64,000 nt of DNA from an uncultured Lachnospiraceae bacterium (GTDB taxonomy: Bacteria > Bacillota > Clostridia > Lachnospirales > Lachnospiraceae): contig CANPZE010000010.1 in NCBI GenBank assembly GCA_947589315.1, positions 1-64,000 of the forward strand, in the 5' to 3' direction. The notes under the pieces are model-generated. The model saw only the letters and a program-made list of their open reading frames with translations. It was not told the origin of the DNA and did not search any database. Shown here piece by piece: positions 10,339 to 21,302 of the stretch. Positions within the stretch are counted from its first letter, which is position 1, and the number at the start of each line of letters is the position of its first letter. Made by a program: the position numbers and the translations under genes.

Positions 10339-12245
10339 TCCCTCCCATCCAAAAACAACTGGCACCACGCTTCAATATTGATCGCTTTCCACAAACCAGT
10401 CACATAGTCCGCATGATCCAGATCGTTTAACCACCTGGCGACTATATCCATATTGAACAAACCTCTCTTTCGCATTCCCGGAAGTATCAGATCATACATA
10501 TATTCTTCAAAGCCCGGACTTTTTATATATTCGCGCATCGGAACACGAATCGCCTGCTTTTTCCGGTAGGCAAATTCCGGTCCATAGATTTCCGCACTCA
10601 ATTTTTTTAACCAATATTTCCCCTGGTAACAATAATCTGCCCGTTTTCCCTTCTCTTCAAATAATGTTTTTCTATATTGCGGATGCAATAAATATTTTTC
10701 CGGCAGGCGAAAGCAAAATGCGACCATTTCATTATCCAAAAATGGAACCCTGTTTTCCACAGAATTTGCCATACAAATCTTATTCTGCCTTTCCAACAAG
10801 GTAATCAATGACTCTTGAAAATACAGTTTTCTTAATTTGTCAAATCTTGTACCATGCAAGGAATCCCAGAGATTCCGCCGCCTCTCTACTGCATGTTCGA
10901 CCGAAAATCCGTTGTATAGCTCTTTGCAGTACTTTCCGTCTAAAATCTTGTCAAAATTCACAAAAAAAGATGTTTCTATTCCACCCAGCTTTCCCGCCGA
11001 AACATGGTTCAATACATCAAGCGCCTTCTGTGCAGAAAACACCTCATAACCCCCGCATAACTCATCCGCGCCCTCTCCACTGATCAGTACTGTAACTGCC
11101 TTCTTCGCATGTTTTGAAAACTCATATATCCCCATTGGGGAAGGAACACTCACCACCCGTTCAAACGCAAACAGCGCCTTTTCATAATTCTGAGCAAAAC
11201 ATTCCTTTGTCATATCATATTTGTTTAACTTCAGATCCAGCCTGTCAGCCGCATGATGAATCCACTTTTCTTCACTGCACTGACTGTACTCTGAATTGAA
11301 CAATGAAAATCCGCACAATGTTCCCTGCGTTCGGTCAAACAGCTTATCTACATAATACGCCAATAATGTAGAATCAATCCCACCGGAAAATTGAACTCCA
11401 AGCTTGACATCGCTTATCATTTGCCGGACAGCACAATCCTGTAATACCTCTTTTAGACGCTCATACAGATTACGTTCTTTATATGTCTGTAATTGACTAT
11501 ACTCATCCAAATTAAAATATTCTACTGTTTTACAGCTCCATCCATTCACTTCAAAAACACAGTATGTTCCCGGCTGGAAGCTCTCAACATTTTTGTACAG
11601 TACGTTTGTTGGGTAGATGTAGGTAAGGCTTTCCGAAAGGGCGTCCATATCCAATTCACCCCGGAAATCCGGCAGACACGAAAATGCTTTCATCTCACTT
11701 GCCCAGGCGAGCCTTTCCGCATTCTCTGTAATGTATAATGGAATGATTCCAAACCGGTCCCGCGCCAGATACAGCTTACCTTCCAGACCGTCTATCAAGG
11801 CAATCGCAAACATGCCATTCAGCCTTCGTATCATATCGTCAAAACCGTATTGTAAATATAGATGCAATATCACTTCCGTATCAGAGTGACCTCGAAATAC
11901 AACTCCTTGTTTCAATAATTCCGTCCGCAGTTCTTGCACATTATATATTTCACCATTAAAGGTCAATACTACCTTTCCATTCGGGGAAATCATGGGTTGA
12001 TGTCCTGCTTCGGATAAATCCTGAATACTTAACCGGTTGAATCCCAATATGCCTCTTCCACAAGATGTTGCCTGCTTTTCGTCATGTGAAACAAACAGCC
12101 GTTCTGAATCCTGCAAGAAATTACAGATTCCACTGTCATCCGGTCCGCGATGACGGGTGCATTGAAGCATGGCATTCATAGCCTTACCATAACTTCCATC
12201 CAACATCTTCTTCTGTTTATTCATAATTCCTGCTATTCCACACAT
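10329..12245 (-). CDS. asnB: Asparagine synthase (glutamine-hydrolysing)
   Basis: MCGIAGIMN N-terminal class II glutaminase; TFNGEIYN; RGHSDTEVILH; synthetase motif VQFSGGIDSTLLAYY. Confidence 0.92.
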   Translation of the reverse strand: MCGIAGIMNKQKKMLDGSYGKAMNAMLQCTRHRGPDDSGICNFLQDSERLFVSHDEKQATSCGRGILGFNRLSIQDLSEAGHQPMISPNGKVVLTFNGEIYNVQELRTELLKQGVVFRGHSDTEVILHLYLQYGFDDMIRRLNGMFAIALIDGLEGKLYLARDRFGIIPLYITENAERLAWASEMKAFSCLPDFRGELDMDALSESLTYIYPTNVLYKNVESFQPGTYCVFEVNGWSCKTVEYFNLDEYSQLQTYKERNLYERLKEVLQDCAVRQMISDVKLGVQFSGGIDSTLLAYYVDKLFDRTQGTLCGFSLFNSEYSQCSEEKWIHHAADRLDLKLNKYDMTKECFAQNYEKALFAFERVVSVPSPMGIYEFSKHAKKAVTVLISGEGADELCGGYEVFSAQKALDVLNHVSAGKLGGIETSFFVNFDKILDGKYCKELYNGFSVEHAVERRRNLWDSLHGTRFDKLRKLYFQESLITLLERQNKICMANSVENRVPFLDNEMVAFCFRLPEKYLLHPQYRKTLFEEKGKRADYCYQGKYWLKKLSAEIYGPEFAYRKKQAIRVPMREYIKSPGFEEYMYDLILPGMRKRGLFNMDIVARWLNDLDHADYVTGLWKAINIEAWCQLFLDGRECI

Positions 12246-12252
12246 ATTCTTA

Positions 12253-13806
12253 TCAACCTTTCACATTGCGTTTTTGCCATATAGGTTTTATGATAACTTC
12301 ATATAATTGTTTTATTTCCTTTGATCTACAGAAAAATAGACCAAATAATAGATTAGGTGTTAAAATGCATATTCCCATTTTTACCAAAAGACGGATCCAG
12401 CCCAACGATAAATTGACATAGGTACATAGCTTCCATGTTATCGTCCCAGCAGTAATACTCAATATCAGCCACTTCAGATAATTCTGAAAATATCCGATGG
12501 GCGAAACCTTAAAATACTTCTTAAAAAATACATACGGTTCATTCCAGCCTGAAAAACATAGTCTGGAAATAACTGTAGCAGCTAGTATGCCGAACATTCC
12601 ACATATACGTCCTAAAAATACTGATAAGATCAAGTTTAATATGCAATGAACCACCATGACATATTTTACTTCCTGAAAAAAACCTGTTGTCTCACGAAAC
12701 ACCCATATTGTCTGACAGATATTCGAAGTGTAAAAACAAGCTACAATAGCAAGTACAATTATATTTGATAATACATATTCACTACCGAAGAAAATTGAAA
12801 TGCAATCATTCAATAGACACACGCTGCATATCGCAGCAAAAGAAACCAACCAATAATTTCCAAATTCAATCAGTTTATATATCTTGAACTGCGACGCAAG
12901 ATCTGTGCCAGAATCCGCGATCATATTTCCAACACTGGCTTTGCACGCCGTAAAGACTGCCGTGATCAACATGACAACAGCACTCATAACCGTAAGATAA
13001 TTGGAATAATAACCGACAAAAACAGTCCCAACCAGAATCGAGATCAGAATACTGTCTATATCGTTGTTAATGACTGCCGTAACCTTATATAAAAATAAAG
13101 CTTTTACATTTGAATATATTTTCTTTTTATCCCTATTTCCTATCGGGCTTGCCTTGCGGCGCAAATAAGGGTATGCTCTCACTGTGACGATACTCTGCGT
13201 CAGATTACTGAAAAATCCGATTAGCAAAGCCACCAGCAAATATAGAAAGTAATCTTGAGTTACAAATAATACTGCTGTCTGCGCCGCAAAAGTGGCGACC
13301 TTAAAAATCATTATATAGTTATTCAAAATGTAACCGCGCTGATCTGCGATCATCAATGTTGTACGATAAACAAACAGATAAGAGATTACCACATTTAACA
13401 GCGCTAATATGTAATACCATTCAAGATTTGGAATCTCCTTTTCAAGGCGGATGATATATTTTAAAAAAGGCAAAAGTAAAAGTCCGAGAACAAGTACCGC
13501 AAACGCGATCTTATGATATATCCTTTTAAAAAAATCTATCAGGGCTGTGATCTTCTCATAATTGCCCGATACGATCGGTTCATATAAGCTATACATCATA
13601 GCGGTAGAGACGCCCAGATCTGCTAACGACAAAAAATTTAAAATATTGGTAAACAAGCCATTGATTCCCAGATAGCTTGCATCGAGGACTCTTACAAATA
13701 TAATTCTTGACAAGAATGCCAGCAGAATCGTCAGGCTATTTTGCGCGATCCCTGTGACAACATTCATCCCGCTTTTTCTAATTCTCGAATCGTTTAAATC
13801 TGACAT
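12253..13806 (-). CDS. Oligosaccharide flippase (Wzx-like, MATE/PST family)
   Basis: About 517 aa, multiple TM segments; N-terminal RKSGMNVVTGIAQNSLTILLAFLSRIIFVRVLDASYLGINGLF. Confidence 0.8.
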   Translation of the reverse strand: MSDLNDSRIRKSGMNVVTGIAQNSLTILLAFLSRIIFVRVLDASYLGINGLFTNILNFLSLADLGVSTAMMYSLYEPIVSGNYEKITALIDFFKRIYHKIAFAVLVLGLLLLPFLKYIIRLEKEIPNLEWYYILALLNVVISYLFVYRTTLMIADQRGYILNNYIMIFKVATFAAQTAVLFVTQDYFLYLLVALLIGFFSNLTQSIVTVRAYPYLRRKASPIGNRDKKKIYSNVKALFLYKVTAVINNDIDSILISILVGTVFVGYYSNYLTVMSAVVMLITAVFTACKASVGNMIADSGTDLASQFKIYKLIEFGNYWLVSFAAICSVCLLNDCISIFFGSEYVLSNIIVLAIVACFYTSNICQTIWVFRETTGFFQEVKYVMVVHCILNLILSVFLGRICGMFGILAATVISRLCFSGWNEPYVFFKKYFKVSPIGYFQNYLKWLILSITAGTITWKLCTYVNLSLGWIRLLVKMGICILTPNLLFGLFFCRSKEIKQLYEVIIKPIWQKRNVKG

Positions 13807-14986
13807 AATCATGCACCTCTTGCTCTCTTAACAATGGATATTTCTGACCACGCGTTCCCATAATCCGATTCATCAGTATCTGGTATGTACCAAAAATTTT
13901 TTGCTTCTCCTTTTCTGACGCTTCCTCTATCACATCTACCACAGATTCCGTCACCACTCCATACCCCGGTTTTATGTGGTTAAGAAATATTTCCACATAA
14001 TACGCAGCCTCGATTTTTTGCCCTATCTTTTGCAGATCAATGTGATATACGGCGGAATATTCAGAAAGCTTATCATACGGTCCCGTCTGAACCCCGGTCG
14101 CAGCCAAGAAATTCCCCAAACTGTATTCGCAAAAATATTCTTTGCTTATATTTCTCATGTCAACCGGATGGATCACGTGCTCGTGATTTGCCATGACTGC
14201 ATTCACTCCGCTCTTTCTGCAAAGCTCACAGATTTTTTTTGTATATTTCGTGGGCATATCGTTATACTGTCCACCGACATGTATCATGGCAATTATGTAA
14301 TCTGCCCCCATAGCTTTACACTTTTTTATGGTATCAGTCAGATACTTCTGCTCCTTTCCCGCATACTGTACCCTTTCATAAACCGGTTTGTCCATTTGGA
14401 ACAAGTGGAACACTCCCAACCCTGCCCGGAAATATCGCATCAGCATCGAGTCATTTGCAACCAGCCACCGCATGAACTTGTTGGACAATTCCTGCGGCTG
14501 TAACAGATCCACTTTGTATTTTTCATTTTCATTTAGATAATTATGATTTGAAAACGCATTGGTGCCATACGTAAAACCAAGGAATCCTACATTGATCCCG
14601 GCGATTTTAATGATCTTATATGAATCCTCCAATCTTTTATGAATGCCTATATGCGCCAGTCCAAGGGAATCTAATGTGTCGATCGTCGCTTCCAGCCCCG
14701 TCACTCCCCGGTCTAAGCAATGGTTATTACAGGTCTCTACCATACGAACCCCTACCTGTCTTAATGTCTCCGCCAATTCATCCGGACTATTAAAACAATA
14801 TGGCTGCGAGGTGTAACCCGCCTTCTCCCCCGCGACAGGCGTCTCAAGATTTGCGATAATATAATCAGAATCTTTAAATTTTTCAATCGATTTCAGAGCC
14901 GGATAAAAGTCATAGCGTCCATTTTTATAGTAATCATGTAGCTGTGATTCCTTTACCATCACATCCCCGATGACCGTAATTCTCAT
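13778..14986 (-). CDS. CapA-family protein (poly-gamma-glutamate synthesis / metallophosphatase-like)
   Basis: MRITVIGDVMV..., NLETPVAG, ETCNNHCLDRGVTGLEATIDTL, MANHEHVIHPV, EYSLGNFL: CapA motifs. Confidence 0.85.
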   Translation of the reverse strand: MRITVIGDVMVKESQLHDYYKNGRYDFYPALKSIEKFKDSDYIIANLETPVAGEKAGYTSQPYCFNSPDELAETLRQVGVRMVETCNNHCLDRGVTGLEATIDTLDSLGLAHIGIHKRLEDSYKIIKIAGINVGFLGFTYGTNAFSNHNYLNENEKYKVDLLQPQELSNKFMRWLVANDSMLMRYFRAGLGVFHLFQMDKPVYERVQYAGKEQKYLTDTIKKCKAMGADYIIAMIHVGGQYNDMPTKYTKKICELCRKSGVNAVMANHEHVIHPVDMRNISKEYFCEYSLGNFLAATGVQTGPYDKLSEYSAVYHIDLQKIGQKIEAAYYVEIFLNHIKPGYGVVTESVVDVIEEASEKEKQKIFGTYQILMNRIMGTRGQKYPLLREQEVHDYVRFKRFEN

Positions 14987-15022
14987 TTGCTACCTCCCTC
15001 AAATCATTAAAAGAATGTCCCT

Positions 15023-16120
15023 TCAATGAATGACTTCTTTTATCTTTTCATAATATTTTTCCAGCTGCTCGTTATGATATGCCTGATGCTCACAAATTAG
15101 CATCTGATCAATCATCTCCATTGACAATTCTTCACCGTGTAACAAACAAATAAAATCAAGATATCGGATCCATTCATAACCTCCGCTTACCTTCTGACTC
15201 AAATTATCCATTGCAATACAAGGAGTGGATGTAATCGCGGAAAATATCATCCCATGCAATCGATCCGTAATAACAAGCCTTGCCCCGGCAAATTGTTCCA
15301 GCTTTTGTTCGACTTCTTTTTCTCGCGTTTCCTTTGAGATATCACGTTCCAATACGGTAGATATGTTTTCTACTTTAAACCCGCGTCTTTCCAGTTCCAT
15401 CCAAAGATTCTCCAAACCGCAAGTTAAACTGATTTTTTCCTTATCATCACGCATACAGACCAGTATTTTATCTGTTCTGCTCCTGGCAGGAATAGCATCT
15501 TTTAGCCACAGCACAATATCAGGAACTAAGAAAAACTGGACCGAACCGCCTTTCCCCAGCTTCTGTGCAAGCCCGTACGATCTCTGATCCCGCAAAAAAA
15601 GTGATATATTTTCGCATTTATTCAACACTTCGCAAAAGCGTTCTTTTTCATGCCGTCCATTTTCTGACTGCTCAAAAAAAAGTGTTTGCGGAAACATTAC
15701 GATCTTATGCCTGAAAAACAAATTCCAGATATGCAACACGTTTTCTTCTTCCTCCGGCCATAACGTCCCCAAAAAACCGCCCCCCGGCAAGATAATGATA
15801 TCTTCCAATGTGGTCAAAGTATATATCTCCTCTAAACAATACTTACAATCACTAAAAGAAAATTCATATAACTCTCTTTCCGGAAAATACTGTCTCAAAA
15901 ATTTTTTCATAGTAACCGCGATCGCATGATCGCCCAAATTTCCATGCTCTGGTGTATCTAACAAAAAAATACGCTTTTTCTTCACACTTTTTTTTAATCT
16001 TATATATTGATCCGATCTCCTTAATTTGTGACAACGGTACTCCTTCTGCATCTTTTTCCCCATTAGCTTCCATATATATCTTTTTATCTCCGTTTTGTTC
16101 ATCCGCAGCTCCCGTTTCAT
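15023..16120 (-). CDS. Polysaccharide pyruvyl transferase family protein
   Basis: LLDTPEHGNLGDHAIAVTMKKFL, ILPGGGFLGTLW, ARLVITDRLHGMIFSAITSTPCIAMDN. Confidence 0.85.
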   Translation of the reverse strand: MKRELRMNKTEIKRYIWKLMGKKMQKEYRCHKLRRSDQYIRLKKSVKKKRIFLLDTPEHGNLGDHAIAVTMKKFLRQYFPERELYEFSFSDCKYCLEEIYTLTTLEDIIILPGGGFLGTLWPEEEENVLHIWNLFFRHKIVMFPQTLFFEQSENGRHEKERFCEVLNKCENISLFLRDQRSYGLAQKLGKGGSVQFFLVPDIVLWLKDAIPARSRTDKILVCMRDDKEKISLTCGLENLWMELERRGFKVENISTVLERDISKETREKEVEQKLEQFAGARLVITDRLHGMIFSAITSTPCIAMDNLSQKVSGGYEWIRYLDFICLLHGEELSMEMIDQMLICEHQAYHNEQLEKYYEKIKEVIH

Positions 16121-16123
16121 CTC

Positions 16124-18325
16124 TTATGTCTGTATGTGTTCAAAATAATATTTTCCGTCCTGCTCTATCACTAATTCTATCGAATCATCCTTGCTGTAAA
16201 ATTCAGGAAGTTCAATATCACAGGTTATATTCGAAAAATATCCTTCTTCGCCATACTTTTTCTCACTGTTACAGAATGCAAGTGTATCATAAAAAACACT
16301 TTCACCACTTTCCTTATCCACGATCCTAATATATGTATTTTGCCTAAAACCAGACTCTCCCTGCAAAAATGCGCTTCCAGAAATTTGCAACCGGTCACCC
16401 ACTACCGTCGTTTCCAAATCCGAAATGATATCCTGTCCTCCTGTTTCCATTAACGGTAAATGTATGGTATCCTCCAACGATTTTGAGCGCACACGATACA
16501 GCTTCTTTCCAAAATAATGCTTTACCAATGGCATTTCTACATCTTTCCCACAATGCTCTGAAACATATGTCTGCCACGCCATATCGTCCCCATTTTCATC
16601 TGTCAACACAAGATAAGCATTCTTATCCATAATCCAAAATATGCTATCTTCCTTCGGCTCATCCAAGTAAAGTTGTACCGATCCCATCCTTTTTACGTTT
16701 TGCAATGCCCCAACCCGTGGCACATCAAACGCCTCATAAAACTTCAGATTATATGTAATTCCATTGCTTCTCTGCGCCGCAAGAAAATAAGAATTATCCA
16801 CATCCTTTCCCGTTTCTTCAAAGAACAAATTATTGTTTTCTATATAATCTTCATTTATCTCTGAAAGGTCATCACCATAATACATATATCTGCCACTCAG
16901 CACCAATAATAATAAACAAAAGCCCGTCATTTGTACTTTGCCACTATGGCATAACAAAGATTTCTGATTTTCCAGCACAAAATACAAAAATATCCCTATC
17001 ACTGCCATAGCTATACCAATATCTACCCTATGCTGCAGATAACGTAAATTAATGTATAGATAGTAATTGAGTAGCATATATATGCCGCTTGAAAGAACAG
17101 CCGCCCAAATTATCCATCTTTTTTCTGTTGCGCCAGAGAAAAACGAAATCAAAACCATCCCCATATATACAACAAAAACATCAATCGTAAGATATGCCTT
17201 GGGAAATTTTTTAAAAAAGCCAATTATTGAATTGATATTAAAAACTTTCTGTATCAGCCTTATTATTTTTTTTCCTCCATTCTCGATCACTGATATCAAT
17301 CCACCTGATTTTTCATCTTTTACCTCTTCAATCTGGTCATGCCATTCCCCTGACTCCTCGCTCTGATATTCAAACAACAATGTATTTAAGAGTTCTTCAT
17401 TCCCGTTGGCTAACGCCTGCAGGATTTCCCCTTTTTTCAAGGTTACAACATAACGATCCCAATTCCAGCTTCTCCAGATATACAGATCATTTTTTGAAAT
17501 ATCAAGCGTATCATAAATCTCTTGGTATTCTTCATAATCAGGCACGCCATAATCTTGCACTAGAGATCTCACAGTATTATTTTTCCAATAATAATGTGTC
17601 CAAAAATCTTTTTCGTCCTCAGACAAGCCGACATAAGATATTTTCGGAATAAATAGAAAAATGCAAATTCCTATGATCATCCATATGCTCGCTCTTTTAT
17701 TTTTTAACAAACAATGCTCTGTACCGTTTACCTTATCTAATACAACTTTAAATATAAAAACCAAACTCCATGCTCCGACTGCCATCTTAGCGCAATCATA
17801 GCGAATCATGGAGGAAAACATCAGCAATATTACCGCTATAATTTTTTCCAACCATCCGGCATGCCAAGTTAGCATTACTAAAAAAGCAATTGCCCCTAAA
17901 ATCCCAGCTACCTTTGTAAATTGGATCGTCACATATCCTTCATAGGAAAAAAAAAGTAACACAAGATTCACTACAATTTTTCCCACATAACTGTCATCCC
18001 ACTTCAAAACAATATACGCAAATAATGTAAATGCCACAAACAAAAGAATATAATACATAATGGTATACCACGGAATGTTCGGTAACAAACGTAGCAAAAA
18101 AACCACCAATCTGCCATATATAAAATTCATATAAGTGGCACGAAAATTATAATTATTTCCATTTACTCCATATATAGTATTAGACATAAAAAAATCGTCT
18201 ATGGAAAGTCCAGGTTTAAAAAGTACAAGCATTGCTACCATATATGCAATATTAAAAAAAAGAGCTTCCGCAAATACGTAACCTTTCTCTTTTTTTGTCC
18301 ACTCATATATCTTACATTTTATCAT
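16124..18325 (-). CDS. Polytopic membrane protein, hypothetical (paralogue of 48707-50452)
   Basis: 733 aa, many TM segments; motif DYGVPDYEEYQEIYDTLDISKNDLY is shared with the module M protein (RYGYPDYDEYEELYSENNISKEMY). Confidence 0.6.
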   Translation of the reverse strand: MIKCKIYEWTKKEKGYVFAEALFFNIAYMVAMLVLFKPGLSIDDFFMSNTIYGVNGNNYNFRATYMNFIYGRLVVFLLRLLPNIPWYTIMYYILLFVAFTLFAYIVLKWDDSYVGKIVVNLVLLFFSYEGYVTIQFTKVAGILGAIAFLVMLTWHAGWLEKIIAVILLMFSSMIRYDCAKMAVGAWSLVFIFKVVLDKVNGTEHCLLKNKRASIWMIIGICIFLFIPKISYVGLSEDEKDFWTHYYWKNNTVRSLVQDYGVPDYEEYQEIYDTLDISKNDLYIWRSWNWDRYVVTLKKGEILQALANGNEELLNTLLFEYQSEESGEWHDQIEEVKDEKSGGLISVIENGGKKIIRLIQKVFNINSIIGFFKKFPKAYLTIDVFVVYMGMVLISFFSGATEKRWIIWAAVLSSGIYMLLNYYLYINLRYLQHRVDIGIAMAVIGIFLYFVLENQKSLLCHSGKVQMTGFCLLLLVLSGRYMYYGDDLSEINEDYIENNNLFFEETGKDVDNSYFLAAQRSNGITYNLKFYEAFDVPRVGALQNVKRMGSVQLYLDEPKEDSIFWIMDKNAYLVLTDENGDDMAWQTYVSEHCGKDVEMPLVKHYFGKKLYRVRSKSLEDTIHLPLMETGGQDIISDLETTVVGDRLQISGSAFLQGESGFRQNTYIRIVDKESGESVFYDTLAFCNSEKKYGEEGYFSNITCDIELPEFYSKDDSIELVIEQDGKYYFEHIQT

Positions 18326-18371
18326 TTACGCATTCCCTACCTTTTGCAATTCCTATCATAAGTCTTCTTTT

Positions 18372-19367
18372 TCATCTGAGACCCTCTCGCCAATAGAGCC
18401 ATCTTGCAATAAGATTCATAATCCCCGGAAAGTATTCACATCCAATGGTTTTTATCCTTTCCTTTAGTGGCATTCCATCCCTATTTTTTTCATTGTCATA
18501 AAGAACCTTATACTCTTGAACATACTTTTGGAATCTTTCTTTTTCCTCTTTTGTTCTACAAGTATGGTATCTTACAAGCAGTTCTACACAGCACTCTGAT
18601 AATTGCCTTTTTATTTCATCATAATTACAATTTTTTTCAAAATAAAAAATTCTCAAAAACCACGCATCGAGCACATCAAAATTTGCCCTTTTCATTTTTG
18701 AGGCCATGATAGAATCCTCTCTTATTATATAATTGTAGCCAACATACGAAATACATGAAACTTTATTGCAGACGCGCAAAATCTCATGCAGAACATATGC
18801 ATCCTCATTAATCTTCCCCTCTGGATAACGGAGCTTTTCCCAAATACTCCTCCGATACAGTTTATTCCATGCAACTACATAGCATGACCCATTTGGTTCA
18901 TATACCTTTCTCCAATATGCAGATTCATCTAAAATTCCATCATGTATAACAATTTTAGATTGTTTTGCTATTCTTGCTCCATTTGTGTCAATCCAACGAA
19001 AATTACAAACTGCCATATCCGCGTCAGCTTCCATCAACGCCTCATATAATTTTTCCAACATTTCCTTTTCTATGAAATCATCGCTGTCCACAAAAGAAAT
19101 AAAATCTCCCTCAGCGATATCCAGACCAGCATTTCTTGCGCTGCTAAGTCCTCCATTCACTTTATGTATCACTTTAACACGAGAGTCTTTTTTTAAATAT
19201 GAATCACAAATATCCGCACACTTATCTGTACTTCCATCATCAACCAGAATAATTTCTATATTCCGATAGGTTTGCGCCAACACACTATCTATACATTTTT
19301 CTAAATATTTTTCAACATTATAGATCGGTATGATCACACTGATCTCATCTAAATACTCCATATGCAC
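18372..19367 (-). CDS. Glycosyltransferase family 2
   Basis: ISVIIPIYNVEKYLEKCIDSVLAQTYRNIEIILVDDGSTD ... FVDSDDFIE. Confidence 0.93.
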   Translation of the reverse strand: MHMEYLDEISVIIPIYNVEKYLEKCIDSVLAQTYRNIEIILVDDGSTDKCADICDSYLKKDSRVKVIHKVNGGLSSARNAGLDIAEGDFISFVDSDDFIEKEMLEKLYEALMEADADMAVCNFRWIDTNGARIAKQSKIVIHDGILDESAYWRKVYEPNGSCYVVAWNKLYRRSIWEKLRYPEGKINEDAYVLHEILRVCNKVSCISYVGYNYIIREDSIMASKMKRANFDVLDAWFLRIFYFEKNCNYDEIKRQLSECCVELLVRYHTCRTKEEKERFQKYVQEYKVLYDNEKNRDGMPLKERIKTIGCEYFPGIMNLIARWLYWREGLR

Positions 19368-19415
19368 CTTCTGTTCCTCGCATTTATGTTCATATGTGTT
19401 TCCTCACTCTTCTTC

Positions 19416-20468
19416 CTACCGTCTTTGCATCATATGACTCATCCTCTTCCATACCCATATAATTTTTTCAATCATACCCATCCAACCATGTATACACAGA
19501 AAAATCAATAAACATTCTGCTATCGAATACTCTCCCTTCATATGTCTCGCCACATTTTTTAACTGTTTGTAACAATACTTTCTTACCGCCATCTTCTCTT
19601 CTCTATCATGGCGTTCTGCCAACCACCACAGAACAACTTTCATTCTCTCAAATATATCTCTATAATATATTTTTTCAAATATCTTACCACACTTTTTGCA
19701 ATAAACTTCCTTTACAACTTTAAAAGAATAATCAAAGTTTGAAATTAAATCATAGCCAAATTTTCGATCTAGCGTTTGACTGGCAGAACGGTAATTTATA
19801 TAATAGTTATACAATGGATAAGGAATAAAATATGCCTCCCTCATCTCCACAAACGTGTTCAGGCAAAAAAACGAATCCTCACATATAAATATATTTGGAG
19901 GAAATTCAAATTTCCCACCCTTAACATACGATGCGTCAAATACCTTGTCCCATGGTGAAAGAAAAAAAGTTTTTATTCGATTTTTATTCTTATAATATTC
20001 CGAAGAACAATAGATTAATTCATTTATCGTATGCGGACTATCCGAGCCAAATTTAATTTTCTCTGTTTTGAAATGCCTTCTTAGCGTTTTCCTGCCACTT
20101 TCAGAAACATCATAATAATCGAATTGCAGCATCTGCGCAGATTCCTTCCAATTATCATTCATTATCTGAAAGGCATCTTTTTCATACCAATCGTCCGCGT
20201 CTAAGAAAACCATGAGTTCTCCCGATGCCACGTCTATTCCTCGGTTTCTAGCAACAGATACACCTTGATTTTCTTGTCGTATCAGCTTGATACGTCCATC
20301 TTTCTCCAAATATCCCTCTACTATGGCATTTGTTCGATCACGAGATCCATCATCTATGATAATCAGCTCCCAATTATCATAGGTCTGATCAATAACAGAC
20401 TCAACACTTCTCGATATGTATTTTTCACCATTGTAAACCGGCAGTACTACCGAAATTTTCTTTCCCAT
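19416..20468 (-). CDS. Glycosyltransferase family 2
   Basis: ISVVLPVYNGEKYISRSVESVIDQTYDNWELIIIDDGSRD ... FLDADDWYE. Confidence 0.93.
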   Translation of the reverse strand: MGKKISVVLPVYNGEKYISRSVESVIDQTYDNWELIIIDDGSRDRTNAIVEGYLEKDGRIKLIRQENQGVSVARNRGIDVASGELMVFLDADDWYEKDAFQIMNDNWKESAQMLQFDYYDVSESGRKTLRRHFKTEKIKFGSDSPHTINELIYCSSEYYKNKNRIKTFFLSPWDKVFDASYVKGGKFEFPPNIFICEDSFFCLNTFVEMREAYFIPYPLYNYYINYRSASQTLDRKFGYDLISNFDYSFKVVKEVYCKKCGKIFEKIYYRDIFERMKVVLWWLAERHDREEKMAVRKYCYKQLKNVARHMKGEYSIAECLLIFLCIHGWMGMIEKIIWVWKRMSHMMQRR

Positions 20469-20528
20469 AAGTCTGACACTCCTTCACATAACCATTCTTC
20501 ACGATGCGAGCCTTCCCCACTTAATCAA

Positions 20529-21302
20529 TCAAATCCGTTTCCTCATCGAGGTCACTCCCCCGTCTACCCGCAGCGTCTGTCCCGTGATGTAGCTTGCCAT
20601 ATCAGACAAAAGGAAGATTGCCGCATTGGCAATGTCATCCGGTTCTGCAAATTTTCCCAGCGGCGTGGCTTCCCTTTCAATGTTCCTGTTATTATCGTGC
20701 AGCTGGGCAATCATATCTGTCTCGGTCAGTCCCGGGCATATGGCATTAACGCGGCACCCAAAACCACCTGCTTCCTCTGCAAGACATTTTGTCATCATTA
20801 TCAGTGCCGCCTTGGACGCAGCATATGCAGAATCTCCGGCATATGGGTCAATCCCCCTTATGGATGCAATGTTTACAATGCTCCCCCTCCGGTTCCGCAT
20901 CATCATTTTCGCAATATACTTTGTGAAAACATATGGCGCGAAAAAATTAGTTTCCATGACATTTCTCAGCTCACGAACAGTGGTCATCTGCATTAAGGCA
21001 AGATCCGGTGAAATACCTGCGTTATTCACCAATCCGTCTATTAGCCTGCCGACAGATCTTATCTCCTTCACCGCCCCCTTCATCGCATCATAGTCTGTCA
21101 GGTCAAAGTAGACCGGCATGACATCCACTTCGTATAAATTTTTTAGTCCCTCACAAAATTCCTTGTGGTCACTCGTCGCTGACCGAGCAAGCGCAAATAC
21201 AGAGGCGCCATGGACGGCAAACTGTTCCGCCATGCTCCTGCCTATCCCCCTGGCAGTCCCTGTGACTATAATGGTCTTCCCTTCAAGCAGCCGCCTGCGC
21301 AT
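20529..21302 (-). CDS. SDR-family oxidoreductase
   Basis: GKTIIVTGTARGIGRSMA, NNAGIS, YAASKAAL, RVNAICPGLTETDM, SDMASYITGQTLRVDGG. Confidence 0.92.
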   Translation of the reverse strand: MRRRLLEGKTIIVTGTARGIGRSMAEQFAVHGASVFALARSATSDHKEFCEGLKNLYEVDVMPVYFDLTDYDAMKGAVKEIRSVGRLIDGLVNNAGISPDLALMQMTTVRELRNVMETNFFAPYVFTKYIAKMMMRNRRGSIVNIASIRGIDPYAGDSAYAASKAALIMMTKCLAEEAGGFGCRVNAICPGLTETDMIAQLHDNNRNIEREATPLGKFAEPDDIANAAIFLLSDMASYITGQTLRVDGGVTSMRKRI

